Positions 17,783-25,832 of a stretch of 64,000 nucleotides of DNA are shown here, piece by piece (the first letter of the stretch is position 1; every line of letters begins with the position of its first letter). A program made the position numbers and the translations under genes. The notes under the pieces were generated by a model. That model had not been told where the DNA came from. It searched no databases and saw only the letters and a list, made by a program, of their open reading frames with translations. The stretch covers positions 62,001 through 126,000 of the forward strand of contig NZ_JACJJK010000002.1 of assembly GCF_016899935.1 (NCBI RefSeq). Reading direction: 5' to 3'. This stretch comes from Olsenella uli (GTDB lineage: Bacteria; Actinomycetota; Coriobacteriia; Coriobacteriales; Atopobiaceae).

Positions 17783-19045
17783 CTACAGGTCCGATGGCAG
17801 GGCGATGTGGCCCGCGACGGCCGAGGCGGCCGCGACGGCGGGACTCGCCAGGTAGACCTCCGAGGTGGGGTCGCCCATGCGGCCGACGAAGTTGCGGTTG
17901 GTGGTGGAGACGCACTTCTCGCCCGCCGCGAGGATGCCCATGTAGCCGCCCAGGCACGGGCCGCAGGTGGGCGTGGACACGACGCAGTGCGCGTTGATGA
18001 AGATGTCCATCAGGCCCTCGTGGACGCACTCGAGCCAGACGCCCTGCGTGGCGGGGATCACGATGCAGCGGACGCCGTCGGCGACGGTGCGGCCGCAGAG
18101 CACCTCGGCCGCCGCGCGCATGTCCTCGATGCGGCCATTGGTGCAGGAGCCGATGACGACCTGGTCGATCTTGACGTCGCGGCTCTCCGCGACCGGACGC
18201 GTGTTGCTCGGCAGGTGCGGCCAGGCCACGGTGGGCACGATGTCTGCGGCGTCGATGTGGATGACCTGCTTGTACTGGGCGTCCTCGTCCGGGTGGTACT
18301 CGACGAAGGCACGCTGGGTGCGGCGGCTCACGTACTCGCGGCACGTGTCGTCGACCTCGAAGAGGCCGGCCTTGCCGCCCGCCTCGATGGCCATGTTGGC
18401 GATCGTGAGGCGGCCCTCCACGGAGAGCGCCTCGATCGTGGAGCCCGCGAACTCCATCGCGCAGTAGAGCGCGCCGTCCACGCCGATCTTGCCGATGACG
18501 TGGAGGATGACGTCCTTGGCGCTGGCACCCTCGGGCAGCTCGCCGTCCACGACGATGCGGATGGTCTCGGGCACCTTGAACCAAGCGCGGCCGGTGGCCA
18601 TGCCCACGCCGGCGTCCGTGGAGCCCACGCCGGTGGAGAAGGCGCCGATGCCTCCGTAGGTGCAGGTGTGGGAGTCCGCGCCGATCATGAGGTCGCCGGG
18701 GACCACGACGCCGCGCTCGGGCAGGAGGGCGTGCTCGATGCCCATGCAGCCCTGCTCGTAGTAGTGCGTGATCTGGTACTCGTGGGCAAAGTCGCGCGTG
18801 ACCTTGGTCTGCTCGGCGCTCTTGATGTCCTTGTTGGGGGCGTAGTGGTCCGGCACGAGACAGATCTTGTCCCGGTCAAAGACACCGGCGCCGATCTCGC
18901 GCACGGTCTTGATGGCGATGGGGGCCGTGATGTCGTTGGCGAGCACGAGGTCGAGGTCGCACTCGACGAGCTGCCCGGGGACGACCTCCTCGAGCCCAGC
19001 GTGGGCGGCCAGGATCTTCTCCGCCATGGTCATGGGACGCGCCAT
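17783..19045 (-). CDS. leuC: 3-isopropylmalate dehydratase large subunit
   Basis: A 420-residue aconitase-family [4Fe-4S] subunit of the short LeuC2/HacA type. Active-site signatures are [27 protein letters not shown] and [11 protein letters not shown], which supply the cluster cysteines. It works with LeuD. The start at 19045 follows GAAAGGAAGG; an upstream in-frame start at 19090 would read through the palindrome at 19064-19090 and is unlikely. It lies 50 bp downstream of leuA. Confidence 0.96.
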   Translation of the reverse strand: MARPMTMAEKILAAHAGLEEVVPGQLVECDLDLVLANDITAPIAIKTVREIGAGVFDRDKICLVPDHYAPNKDIKSAEQTKVTRDFAHEYQITHYYEQGCMGIEHALLPERGVVVPGDLMIGADSHTCTYGGIGAFSTGVGSTDAGVGMATGRAWFKVPETIRIVVDGELPEGASAKDVILHVIGKIGVDGALYCAMEFAGSTIEALSVEGRLTIANMAIEAGGKAGLFEVDDTCREYVSRRTQRAFVEYHPDEDAQYKQVIHIDAADIVPTVAWPHLPSNTRPVAESRDVKIDQVVIGSCTNGRIEDMRAAAEVLCGRTVADGVRCIVIPATQGVWLECVHEGLMDIFINAHCVVSTPTCGPCLGGYMGILAAGEKCVSTTNRNFVGRMGDPTSEVYLASPAVAAASAVAGHIALPSDL

Positions 19046-19063
19046 GCTTCCTTCCTTTCTGAC

Positions 19064-19090
19064 GTGGAAAAGGGACAGTCCCCTTTCCAC
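19064..19090. repeat. 27-bp palindrome shared with 60878-60904
   Basis: The first 13 bases are GTGGAAAAGGGAC and the last 12 are TCCCCTTTCCAC, around an AG centre. The copy at 60878-60904 is the same apart from a TG centre. It sits between leuA and leuC. Palindromes of this AAAAGGGG type are widespread REP-like sequences in bacteria. Confidence 0.75.
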
Positions 19091-19095
19091 ATCCG

Positions 19096-20631
19096 TTACT
19101 TGCCCTCCTTGGAGCGGGCGGTCTGGATCATGCGGTTGATGGCGTTCACGTAGGCCTTGGCGCTGGAGACGATGATGTCGTTGTCCGCGCCGCGCCCGGT
19201 GTAGACCTTGCCGTCCTCGGCGGTGATGCGGACCGTGACCTCGCCGATGGCGTCGATGCCGCGGGTGACGGCCTTGACGGAGAACTCCGCGAGGTCGCCG
19301 TGAACCGCCACGACCTTGTCGATCGCCTGGTAGGCGGCGTCGACGGGGCCCGCGCCGGTCGCGGCCACCACGTGGCGCACGCCGAGCTCGTCGCTGATCG
19401 TGGCCGTGGCCGTGGGGATCAGCGGGTCGCCGCAGGAGACCTGCAGCGCCTCGAGCGTGTAGACGGCGGCCACGTCGCGCTGGCGCTCCTGGACCATGGA
19501 CTCGAGGTCCTCGTCGTAGACCTCCTTCTTCTGGTCCGCGATCTCCAGGAAGCGCTGGTAGACCTCGTCGAACTCGGCGTCCTCGAAGGTGTAGCCGAGC
19601 TCGGCCAGGCGGTGGCGCAGCGCCGCGTGGCCGGAGCGCGCCGAGAGGATGATCTCGGAGCCGGCCGCGCCCACGTCGGCGGGGTCGATGATCTCATAGG
19701 TGTCGCGCGCCTTGAGGACACCGTCCTGGTGGATGCCCGAGGAGTGCGCGAACGCGTTGGCGCCGACGATGGCCTTGTTGGCCTGGACGTTCATGCCCGT
19801 GATGCGGCTGACGAGGTGGCTCGCGCGGGTGAGCTCGGTGGTCACGATGTCGGTGTGGGCGTCGAGCTCCTGCCCGTGCATCTTGATGGCCATGACGACC
19901 TCCTCGAGCGCGGTGTTGCCGGCGCGCTCGCCCAGGCCGTTGATCGTGCACTCAATCTGGCGGGCACCGTTCTTGACGCCCTGGAGGGCGAGCGCCGTGG
20001 CCATGCCGAGGTCGTTGTGGGTGTGCACGGAGATGATGACGTCCTCGATGCCGACGACGTTGTCGCTAAGGCCCTTGATGCGGCGGCCGAAGTCCTCGGG
20101 CAGCTGGTAGCCCGTGGTGTCGGGGATGTTCACGACGGTGGCGCCGGCCTTCACGACGGCCTGGATCACGCGCTCGAGGAAGGCCTGGTCGGCGCGGCCC
20201 GCATCCTCGGCGTAGAACTCGACGTCCTCGACGTACTTCTTGGCGTACTCCACGCAGTGGATGGCGCGCTCGACGCACTCGTCCTCGGTGATGCGCAGCT
20301 TGTCGCGCAGGTGGGAGGGCGACACGCCGAGGCCGGTGTGGATGCGCGGGCGCTTTGCGGTAGCCAGCGCCTCCGCCGCGCGGTCGATGTCCTTCTCGAC
20401 GGCGCGCGTCAGGCCGCAGACCACGCAGTCGTCGCCCGCCAGCCGTCCGATCTCCTGCACGGAGCGGAAGTCGCCCGGCGAGGAGATGGGGAAGCCCGCC
20501 TCGATGACGTCGACGCCCATGCGGATGAGCTGCTGGGCGATGACGAGCTTCTCCTCGGTGTTCATGGACGCGCCGGGGCTCTGCTCGCCGTCGCGCAGGG
20601 TGGTGTCAAAGATGTGAATCTTCCTGGTCAT
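19096..20631 (-). CDS. leuA: 2-isopropylmalate synthase
   Basis: A 511-residue enzyme for the committed step of leucine synthesis (2-oxoisovalerate plus acetyl-CoA). The N-terminal catalytic barrel has [13 protein letters not shown] (residues 8-20) and the metal-binding HTHNDLG, followed by [14 protein letters not shown]. The C-terminal LeuA dimer domain (about 385-505) is the leucine feedback site. It is the first structural gene of the leucine locus and lies behind a leucine-rich leader peptide. Confidence 0.96.
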   Translation of the reverse strand: MTRKIHIFDTTLRDGEQSPGASMNTEEKLVIAQQLIRMGVDVIEAGFPISSPGDFRSVQEIGRLAGDDCVVCGLTRAVEKDIDRAAEALATAKRPRIHTGLGVSPSHLRDKLRITEDECVERAIHCVEYAKKYVEDVEFYAEDAGRADQAFLERVIQAVVKAGATVVNIPDTTGYQLPEDFGRRIKGLSDNVVGIEDVIISVHTHNDLGMATALALQGVKNGARQIECTINGLGERAGNTALEEVVMAIKMHGQELDAHTDIVTTELTRASHLVSRITGMNVQANKAIVGANAFAHSSGIHQDGVLKARDTYEIIDPADVGAAGSEIILSARSGHAALRHRLAELGYTFEDAEFDEVYQRFLEIADQKKEVYDEDLESMVQERQRDVAAVYTLEALQVSCGDPLIPTATATISDELGVRHVVAATGAGPVDAAYQAIDKVVAVHGDLAEFSVKAVTRGIDAIGEVTVRITAEDGKVYTGRGADNDIIVSSAKAYVNAINRMIQTARSKEGK

Positions 20632-20681
20632 GGTGTGCCTTTCCCGTCAGCCGTCATGTCGGATTGTGAGCGCTCGAGAAG

Positions 20682-20700
20682 GGCCCGGCAGGGTCGGGCC
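20682..20700 (-). promoter_or_regulatory. Candidate attenuator hairpin between leader peptide and leuA
   Basis: GGCCCG and CGGGCC pair around a 7-base loop, 28-46 bp after the leader stop codon. There is no T-run, so it may act at the ribosome-access level or as part of a longer switch. Confidence 0.4.
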
Positions 20701-20727
20701 GCGTGCGCGCGCCAGGCGAGCGGGGTC

Positions 20728-20820
20728 CTAGCGCGCGCTCGGTAGCGAGAGTAGGTTGAGGGCGAGAAGGACATGGGCGCGCGCGGGCGCTTCGACGACG
20801 GCAGCCGTGCGACGTACCAT
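20728..20820 (-). CDS. leuL: Leucine leader peptide (attenuation control of leuA)
   Basis: A 30-residue ORF starting ATG GTA CGT CGC behind AAGGGGG. Residues 18-26 are LLALNLLSL, six leucines in nine positions, and two of them use CTA, which is scarce in this G+C-rich window. It ends 96 bp before leuA in the same direction, and hairpin-forming sequence follows. This is the classic arrangement in which ribosome stalling at Leu codons reports leucyl-tRNA shortage. The evidence is position, codon content and ribosome site; no expression is shown. The dispersed 12-mer (20761-20772) forms part of the Leu codons. Confidence 0.75.
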   Translation of the reverse strand: MVRRTAAVVEAPARAHVLLALNLLSLPSAR

Positions 20821-21104
20821 GCCATACCCCCTTGCAGCGGGCGCCCCGACGGGCGCAACTCGTTTGATACGTAGCAGTTTCTCACAGCGCGCGAACCGCG
20901 CGCAAATAATTTCGCGGCAGAAACAAACCGCCTCGCGCCACGCGGCGCCCCCGGCCCCGCATCACATCCATATTACAATATATGTAATCAAAATTCATAT
21001 GTTGACCCCATCCGCAAAGTGCTTGAATTACGTGGTACAGGGTTTGTATTTGGTTCATCTCTAGGAAACGTACGTAAGCTTTCAGCTATAGACGGGGTGA
21101 CGAG
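20821..21104. promoter_or_regulatory. Divergent control region between leucine leader and radical SAM gene
   Basis: Mostly G+C-rich up to 20955, then strongly A+T-rich to about 21090. ATTACA (20972-20977) and TGTAAT (20983-20988) form a palindrome with a 5-bp centre overlapping TACAAT, a possible -10. This suggests a repressed promoter for the radical SAM gene. Confidence 0.45.
20999..21064 (+). CDS. Possible 21-residue peptide upstream of the radical SAM maturase
   Basis: Starts MLTPSAKCLNYV and has one Cys and two Tyr. It ends 40 bp before the radical SAM start. It has no Shine-Dalgarno site, so it could be leaderless from the promoter just upstream or untranslated. It is listed because such maturases often sit beside a tiny precursor gene. 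Confidence 0.25.
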   Translation: MLTPSAKCLNYVVQGLYLVHL

Positions 21105-22346
21105 ATGAAGCTGTCTCACGACACGGTGCTGTTTTCCTTTGGGGGCGTGCCGATGGTGGGCAACCTCCGGACGGGAGGGCTCATCGGCCTCACGCCCGAG
21201 GGGGCCGAGACGTGCCGCGCCCTGACGGGGCGAGACGTCCCCGAGGAGGAGATCCCGGACGGCTGCCGGGAGCTCGTCGACCATCTGCGGCGCGGCGGCT
21301 ACCTCGAGGGACCCAAACCCGGACGCGCCCGCGTCCGCTCCGCCTACCTCCACGTGACCCAGCGGTGCAACCTCTCCTGCCGCTTCTGCTACTCCGAGGC
21401 CGACGACAGGAACCGCGTCGGCGACCCGACGCTCGACGAGCTCGCCGCCGCCCTGGGGCTTCTCGCCTCCCTCGGGTGCGAGCGGCTCGTCATATCGGGC
21501 GGGGAGCCGTTCCTGCGCGCCGACCTCCCCGACGTCGCCGAGCGCTGCCGCGCCGCCGGCATCTCCGACGTAACCGTGCTCACCAACGGCCTTCTGGTCA
21601 ACGAAGGGAACGTCCGCCCGCTGGCGGGCCTCGTCTCGTACGTGGGCGTCGCCTTTGACGGCCCCTCCGCCGACGCGCCGGCCCACCTGCGGGGAGCCCA
21701 GAGGTTCGACCGGCTCGTCGCGGCCGTCCGGGCGGTGCGCGACGCCGGCATCGAGGCCCGGATCATCCCCACGCTGCACGCCGCCAACCTCGCGGACATG
21801 CCCCGCTACGAGCGGCTCGCCAAGGAGCTGGGCGCGACGCTCGGCTACAGCCTGCTCACCGCCGACGGGTGCGGGATGGGCGAGCTGGCCCTGAGCGAGG
21901 CGCAGCTCCGCGAGCTCGGCCGGCGCTGCGCGGCGGGCGGCCTGCCCGGGGACGAGTCGGCCGGCGCGGGCGCCACGAGGCTCTGCGCCCGGCGCAGCTG
22001 CGGCGCGGGCGTCGGCACCCTGAGCGTCGCCGCCGACGGCACCGCCTACCCCTGCCACATGCTGCACGACCGCAGGCTCGCCATGGGCAACGCGTTCACC
22101 GACACGCCCGAGAAGATCATGTCGTCCGAGGTCGCATCCATGATGCGCGAGCTGGGCGTCGAGAAGATCGAGCGGTGCGCCGCCTGCTCGGTCCGCCACC
22201 TCTGCGGCGGCGGATGCCGGGCGCGCGCCCTCATGGCCGGCAGCGGCCTCCGTGGTCCGGACCCGTACTGCGAGCTCTCGCGCTCGCACTACGAGGCCGT
22301 CGCCGACCAGCTGTCGCAGCGATACGGCACGAAGGGAGGTGGGTGA
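21105..22346 (+). CDS. Radical SAM/SPASM peptide-maturase-like protein
   Basis: A 413-residue protein with three parts. Residues 1-75 resemble a PqqD/RRE-type peptide-binding domain (FGGVPMVGNLRTGGLIGLT). The radical SAM core has CNLSCRFC with cysteines 88, 92 and 95 and an ISGGEPFLR segment. The C-terminal SPASM domain has CHML, then CAACSVRHLCGGGC, then a final Cys in DPYC, enough for auxiliary iron-sulfur clusters. Such proteins form crosslinks in ribosomally made peptides or mature enzymes. The immediate downstream neighbour is a 22-residue ORF. The substrate is unknown. Confidence 0.85.
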   Translation: MKLSHDTVLFSFGGVPMVGNLRTGGLIGLTPEGAETCRALTGRDVPEEEIPDGCRELVDHLRRGGYLEGPKPGRARVRSAYLHVTQRCNLSCRFCYSEADDRNRVGDPTLDELAAALGLLASLGCERLVISGGEPFLRADLPDVAERCRAAGISDVTVLTNGLLVNEGNVRPLAGLVSYVGVAFDGPSADAPAHLRGAQRFDRLVAAVRAVRDAGIEARIIPTLHAANLADMPRYERLAKELGATLGYSLLTADGCGMGELALSEAQLRELGRRCAAGGLPGDESAGAGATRLCARRSCGAGVGTLSVAADGTAYPCHMLHDRRLAMGNAFTDTPEKIMSSEVASMMRELGVEKIERCAACSVRHLCGGGCRARALMAGSGLRGPDPYCELSRSHYEAVADQLSQRYGTKGGG

Positions 22347-22347
22347 G

Positions 22348-22416
22348 ATGCTGTTCGAGATCGCCGTTAGCCGTGCCGATTGCATCTATATCGGCCCCGT
22401 CGTAATCGGAGTCTAA
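22348..22416 (+). CDS. 22-residue ORF coupled to the radical SAM gene, possible precursor peptide
   Basis: The ATG lies 1 bp after the radical SAM stop and 7 bp after GGAGGT. The peptide opens MLFEIAVSRADC, then IYIGPVVIGV: one Cys, one Tyr, hydrophobic end. It is too short for ordinary gene finders. It could be a RiPP precursor, in the PqqA length range, or a translational coupler for the next gene. No close relative was recognised. Confidence 0.45.
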   Translation: MLFEIAVSRADCIYIGPVVIGV

Positions 22417-22432
22417 ACCTGAGGAGGAACCC

Positions 22433-22927
22433 GTGTCCGAGGAGATTCTGGGAGAGTACCGCCGCGCCAGCCGAATGGCCCGCATCGGTACCGTCTGCAT
22501 GTACGCCATAGCGGCCCTGTTCGTCGTCATCGCGCTCGTCAGCGTGTCCGCCTCCGTGCGAGACGGCCTCCCCCGCGACGCGTCCGTGGCGATACGCCTG
22601 CTCAAGCACGCGACCGCCATCACCACGACCGTTCTTCTCGCCGAGTTCCTCCGGCACTTCGGGAGGAGCAGCTCCCCGTTCGGGCGCGGCCAGTCGCTGC
22701 GGCTCGTCACGGCGGGGCTGCTCCTCGTCCTCAGCACCATGTTCGACCTGTTCGGAATCGCGCCGAGCTACGACGTCCAGCTCCTGGGAGGGACCCTCTC
22801 CTTTGGCGCGACCTCACAGCCCGGCATCAACCCATTGATGTTCAGCTTTGCCGTCTTTCTCTTTTGTCTGGCCCTCGTGACCCGTTACGGAAACTTGCTC
22901 AAGGAGGACTCGGACAGTATCGCGTAG
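22433..22927 (+). CDS. DUF2975-type four-helix membrane protein
   Basis: 164 residues with hydrophobic segments near 20-40, 60-80, 88-108 and 132-155, matching the DUF2975 layout. The GTG start is set by GAGGAGG 7 bp before. DUF2975 genes are commonly followed by a small YozG-like HTH regulator, as here. The function is unknown. The codons for VLLAE at 22631-22642 are an exact copy of the dispersed 12-mer in reverse. Confidence 0.7.
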   Translation: MSEEILGEYRRASRMARIGTVCMYAIAALFVVIALVSVSASVRDGLPRDASVAIRLLKHATAITTTVLLAEFLRHFGRSSSPFGRGQSLRLVTAGLLLVLSTMFDLFGIAPSYDVQLLGGTLSFGATSQPGINPLMFSFAVFLFCLALVTRYGNLLKEDSDSIA

Positions 22928-22965
22928 AATGGACGGGTACGTTCCCCACTGAAAGAGGTGATGAG

Positions 22966-23214
22966 GTGCCCATCGTCATACGACTCGACCGCGTCATGGC
23001 CGAAAGAAAGATTTCCTCCACGGAGCTCGCCAAACGCGTGGGCACCTCGACGGTCAACCTGTCCAACATAAAGAACGGCCACATCCGCGGCATGCGCTTC
23101 TCCACGCTCGAGGCGCTCTGCCAGGTGCTGCGCTGCAAGCCCGGCGACATCATCGACTACATGACCCCCGAGGAGCTCGCCGAGGAGCAGACCCTCGGGG
23201 AGGTCGGCGAGTAG
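22966..23214 (+). CDS. Small Cro/C1-type HTH regulator (YozG-like)
   Basis: 82 residues that are essentially one helix-turn-helix domain: IVIRLDRVMAERKISSTELA, then TSTVNLSNIKNG and TLEALCQVLRCKPGDI. The GTG start is preceded by AGAGGTGAT; longer upstream frames overlap the membrane gene and lack a ribosome site. It probably regulates the DUF2975 operon and perhaps the radical SAM unit. Confidence 0.85.
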   Translation: MPIVIRLDRVMAERKISSTELAKRVGTSTVNLSNIKNGHIRGMRFSTLEALCQVLRCKPGDIIDYMTPEELAEEQTLGEVGE

Positions 23215-23221
23215 CCCTGCC

Positions 23222-24085
23222 CTACTCCCAGGCGGCGCGGCCCATCGTGCGGAAGCGCTCGATCATCTCGCCCGTCATGGACGCGCGGTCGTCCGTGCGC
23301 TCGAGGGGAATCTCGGCGCGCGTGAACCAGCGCGCCTCCTTGAGCTCGTCGTGGTCCACGCGGATGTCGCTCGGCCCGTCGACTTCGCACCAGAAGCCGA
23401 CCATGAGCGTGTCGGTGAAGCTCCACGGCTGGCTCTTGTAGAAGCGCAGGTTCCTGACGTGCAGGCCGACCTCCTCCATGACCTCGCGACGCACCGTGTC
23501 CTCGAGCGGCTCGCCGATCTCGGTGAAGCCGGCGACGAGCGCCCAGAGCGCCGTCGTGCGCCCGTTGTAGCGCGTGAGCACGATTGCGTCGTCGGCCGGG
23601 TCGTCGGCGAGGCGCGTCACGGCGCAGATGACGCCCGGGCAGATCTTGGGGTAGACAATGCGCGCGCACTCCGGGCACACGATCTCGCGGCTCGTGGGCG
23701 CGATCTCGGTGGGGTGGCCGCAGCGGCCGCAGAAGCGGTTCTCGCGATACCAGCGGTCCAGCTGGGAGGCCGTGGCCGCCGCAAAGAGCAGGTGCTGCGG
23801 CTCGGCGCGGCGCAGCCAGCTCACGGCCTCGTAGGCAAAGCCCGCCGGCGCGGTCACGACGTCGTCCAGCGCGAGGAAGAAGCGCTCCTGCCCGAGCGAG
23901 AAGAGATACGTCAGGCGAGAGGGACGCGTCGGGTAGGCGCCCATCCGGGGCAGCTCGACCCGACCCTCCGCCACGCGCGCGAGGCAGCCGCCGTCCGAGA
24001 AGTGCAGCAGGTAGTCCCCGTCGGCCGCCTCGTGCGGCTCGAAATGGTTGTCGAAGGCGTGCTCCGCGCCAAACTCCTGGATCAT
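23222..24085 (-). CDS. nudC: NAD(+) diphosphatase / NAD-cap decapping hydrolase
   Basis: A 287-residue Nudix hydrolase of the NudC type. A zinc ribbon is formed by cysteines 119, 122, 137 and 140. The Nudix box runs about 186-208 (GFTEIGEPLEDTVRREVMEE), and the family signature SQPWSF follows at 218-223. NudC cleaves NADH and removes NAD caps from RNA. The gene is convergent with the HTH gene and followed by the EamA transporter gene upstream on the same strand. Confidence 0.95.
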   Translation of the reverse strand: MIQEFGAEHAFDNHFEPHEAADGDYLLHFSDGGCLARVAEGRVELPRMGAYPTRPSRLTYLFSLGQERFFLALDDVVTAPAGFAYEAVSWLRRAEPQHLLFAAATASQLDRWYRENRFCGRCGHPTEIAPTSREIVCPECARIVYPKICPGVICAVTRLADDPADDAIVLTRYNGRTTALWALVAGFTEIGEPLEDTVRREVMEEVGLHVRNLRFYKSQPWSFTDTLMVGFWCEVDGPSDIRVDHDELKEARWFTRAEIPLERTDDRASMTGEMIERFRTMGRAAWE

Positions 24086-24107
24086 GGGCGCCCCTTCCGT
24101 AGCCCGA

Positions 24108-25040
24108 CTACTTGCCCTTTCTGCGGCCCCCGAGCAGCTCGCTCACGACCACGGCCACGAAGATCGTGGCAAAGCCGAGCGCGATCCTCGGCGTGACGAG
24201 CTCGCCGTAGAACACCACGCTCGCCACCACGGCAAAGACGCTCTCCAGCGAGAGCAGCAGCGACGCCTGCGCCGGAGGCACGTTGGCCTGCCCCACGTTC
24301 TGCCCGATGGTGCACACCGTGGACGAGAGCACCACCAGGTAGGCGAGCGCGCCCCAGACCTCCGGCCTCGCGAGCGCCGCGGCGTCGAGCGGCGGCTCGA
24401 GCGCGAGCGCCGTGCCGAGCGCCACGAGCGCGCCTACCACGAGCTGCACCGCCGTGAGCGTCATCACGTCGTGCGCCGATGAGAAGCGCGCCACCAGCAC
24501 GATGTGCACCGCAAAGAGCACCGCCCCCACGAGCGTGAGCCAGTCGCCGCGGCTCATGGCGAGCGAGAGGTCGTCCCCCAGCGCCACGAGGCCCACGCCC
24601 ACGATGGCGAGAAGCGCCGCCACGACGTTGCCGCTGCCCGGCCGCTGCCGTGCGACGAACCAGTTGATGAACGGCGTCATCACGCAGTACGTGGCCGTGA
24701 GGAAGGCGTTGCGCCCCGGCGTGGTGTCGTCGAGCCCGATGTTCTGGACCACGTAGGCGGCGCCCCACACCAGGCCCAGGATCGCGCCCATCGCGAGGTG
24801 GCTCACGTCGAGGTTGGCGCGCAGCTGCCGCCAGAAGAGGGCGGCCGTGAGCACGGAGGCCAGCGCAAAGCGCACGAACATGAGCCACGCGGGCGTGATC
24901 GCGTCGAGCGTGTCCTTCATGACCACGAACGACCCGCCCCAGATGGCGGCGCACGCCGCCAGCAGGAGCTTCCACGCCCACTGCGGGACGTCCCGACGCG
25001 ACGGCCGCGCCGCGGCCCAGATGTTCTTCTCGGCACTCAT
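24108..25040 (-). CDS. EamA/DMT-family transporter
   Basis: A 310-residue protein with ten predicted membrane helices and two EamA halves (AAIWGGSFVVMKD in the first, SLESVFAVVASVVFYGE in the second). The N-terminus MSAEKNIWA encodes an exact copy of the 12-mer (25023-25034). The substrate cannot be called. It probably shares a transcript with nudC, 22 bp downstream. Confidence 0.87.
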   Translation of the reverse strand: MSAEKNIWAAARPSRRDVPQWAWKLLLAACAAIWGGSFVVMKDTLDAITPAWLMFVRFALASVLTAALFWRQLRANLDVSHLAMGAILGLVWGAAYVVQNIGLDDTTPGRNAFLTATYCVMTPFINWFVARQRPGSGNVVAALLAIVGVGLVALGDDLSLAMSRGDWLTLVGAVLFAVHIVLVARFSSAHDVMTLTAVQLVVGALVALGTALALEPPLDAAALARPEVWGALAYLVVLSSTVCTIGQNVGQANVPPAQASLLLSLESVFAVVASVVFYGELVTPRIALGFATIFVAVVVSELLGGRRKGK

Positions 25041-25087
25041 GACGCGGAATTATAGCTCCGCGAGCCCTGACGTGGCTATGGTATATT

Positions 25088-25115
25088 ATGCGATGTGAGT
25101 AGTACATCATGCGAT
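25088..25115. promoter_or_regulatory. Toxin-antitoxin operator (GATGT-7-ACATC with ATGCGAT repeats)
   Basis: Inverted repeats GATGT/ACATC (25092-25096, 25104-25108) overlap two direct ATGCGAT copies. It lies 23 bp upstream of the antitoxin start, as expected for autoregulation. Confidence 0.5.
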
Positions 25116-25137
25116 CTTTATCACACAGGAGGCACCG

Positions 25138-25413
25138 ATGACCAGCTACGCGATCCGCGTCGACGAGAACCTCAAGGCCCGGGCCGCCGAGGTGGCGCAG
25201 AGCTTCGGGCTGGACCTCGCGTCGGTGACCCGCGCCTTCTGGACGTACATGGTCCGCACCGGCTCGATCCCCATCACCTTTGACGGCGAGCAGCCCAACG
25301 AGGAGTCCCTCCAGGCGATCCGCGAGTCCGAGGAGATCTTCGCCGCCCACGCGCGCGGCGAGCGCACGGGGTACTCCTCGGCTGCCGAGATGTTCGCCGC
25401 CCTGGAGGCCTAG
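25138..25413 (+). CDS. RelB/DinJ-family antitoxin
   Basis: A 91-residue protein opening MTSYAIRVDENLKARAAEVA, a ribbon-helix-helix with the DinJ layout, and an acidic C-terminal part that would wrap the toxin. A strong AGGAGG precedes it. The stop codon abuts the toxin start, giving translational coupling. Confidence 0.88.
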   Translation: MTSYAIRVDENLKARAAEVAQSFGLDLASVTRAFWTYMVRTGSIPITFDGEQPNEESLQAIRESEEIFAAHARGERTGYSSAAEMFAALEA

Positions 25414-25710
25414 ATGGCTCCCCTGCGCCCCGACTTCACCCCGAAGTTCCACCGGGACTACAAGCGCCTCGCCAAGCGGGGAATCGACGCCGCGCCCCTG
25501 CACGAGGTCGTCGGCCTCATCCTCGAGAACACCCTCGCGGCCCGCGAGGAGCTCGTTCGCCACCACAACATGCACCGCCTCGCCGGGACGTGGGCGGGCT
25601 CGAACGAGTGCCACGTCTGCAACGCCGGCGACTGGCTGCTCGTGTGGGCCGTTCGCGACGGACTCGCGGTCTTTCAGCGCACGGGCACGCACCGAGAGAT
25701 CTTCCGCTAG
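25414..25710 (+). CDS. YafQ-family mRNA interferase toxin
   Basis: A 98-residue RelE-superfamily toxin with the YafQ features HRLAGTWAGSNECHVCNAGDWLLVWAV and a C-terminal RTGTHREIF with the catalytic His. YafQ-like toxins cut mRNA on the ribosome. It forms a type II module with the preceding antitoxin. Confidence 0.9.
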   Translation: MAPLRPDFTPKFHRDYKRLAKRGIDAAPLHEVVGLILENTLAAREELVRHHNMHRLAGTWAGSNECHVCNAGDWLLVWAVRDGLAVFQRTGTHREIFR

Positions 25711-25717
25711 CGTCGGA

Positions 25718-25763
25718 ACGGCAAATCACGTCCCCACGTTCTTCTCGGCAGGCGATTTGCCGT
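25718..25763. repeat. Hairpin enclosing the dispersed 12-mer
   Basis: ACGGCAAATC and GATTTGCCGT are perfect 10-bp arms. The loop holds GTTCTTCTCGGC at 25738-25749. It follows the toxin gene by 8 bp. Confidence 0.7.
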
Positions 25764-25832
25764 AAACTAGAGGCAGACTGGCACTAGGGCCGGTCGCATG
25801 GCACCGACCTGAGTATCGGAGAGGAGCATTAC

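Noticed and set aside
20632-20820. T-box riboswitch before leuA
   Set aside because: No AGGGTGGNACCGCG-like T-box sequence or specifier-loop layout was found; a Leu-rich leader ORF explains the region better.
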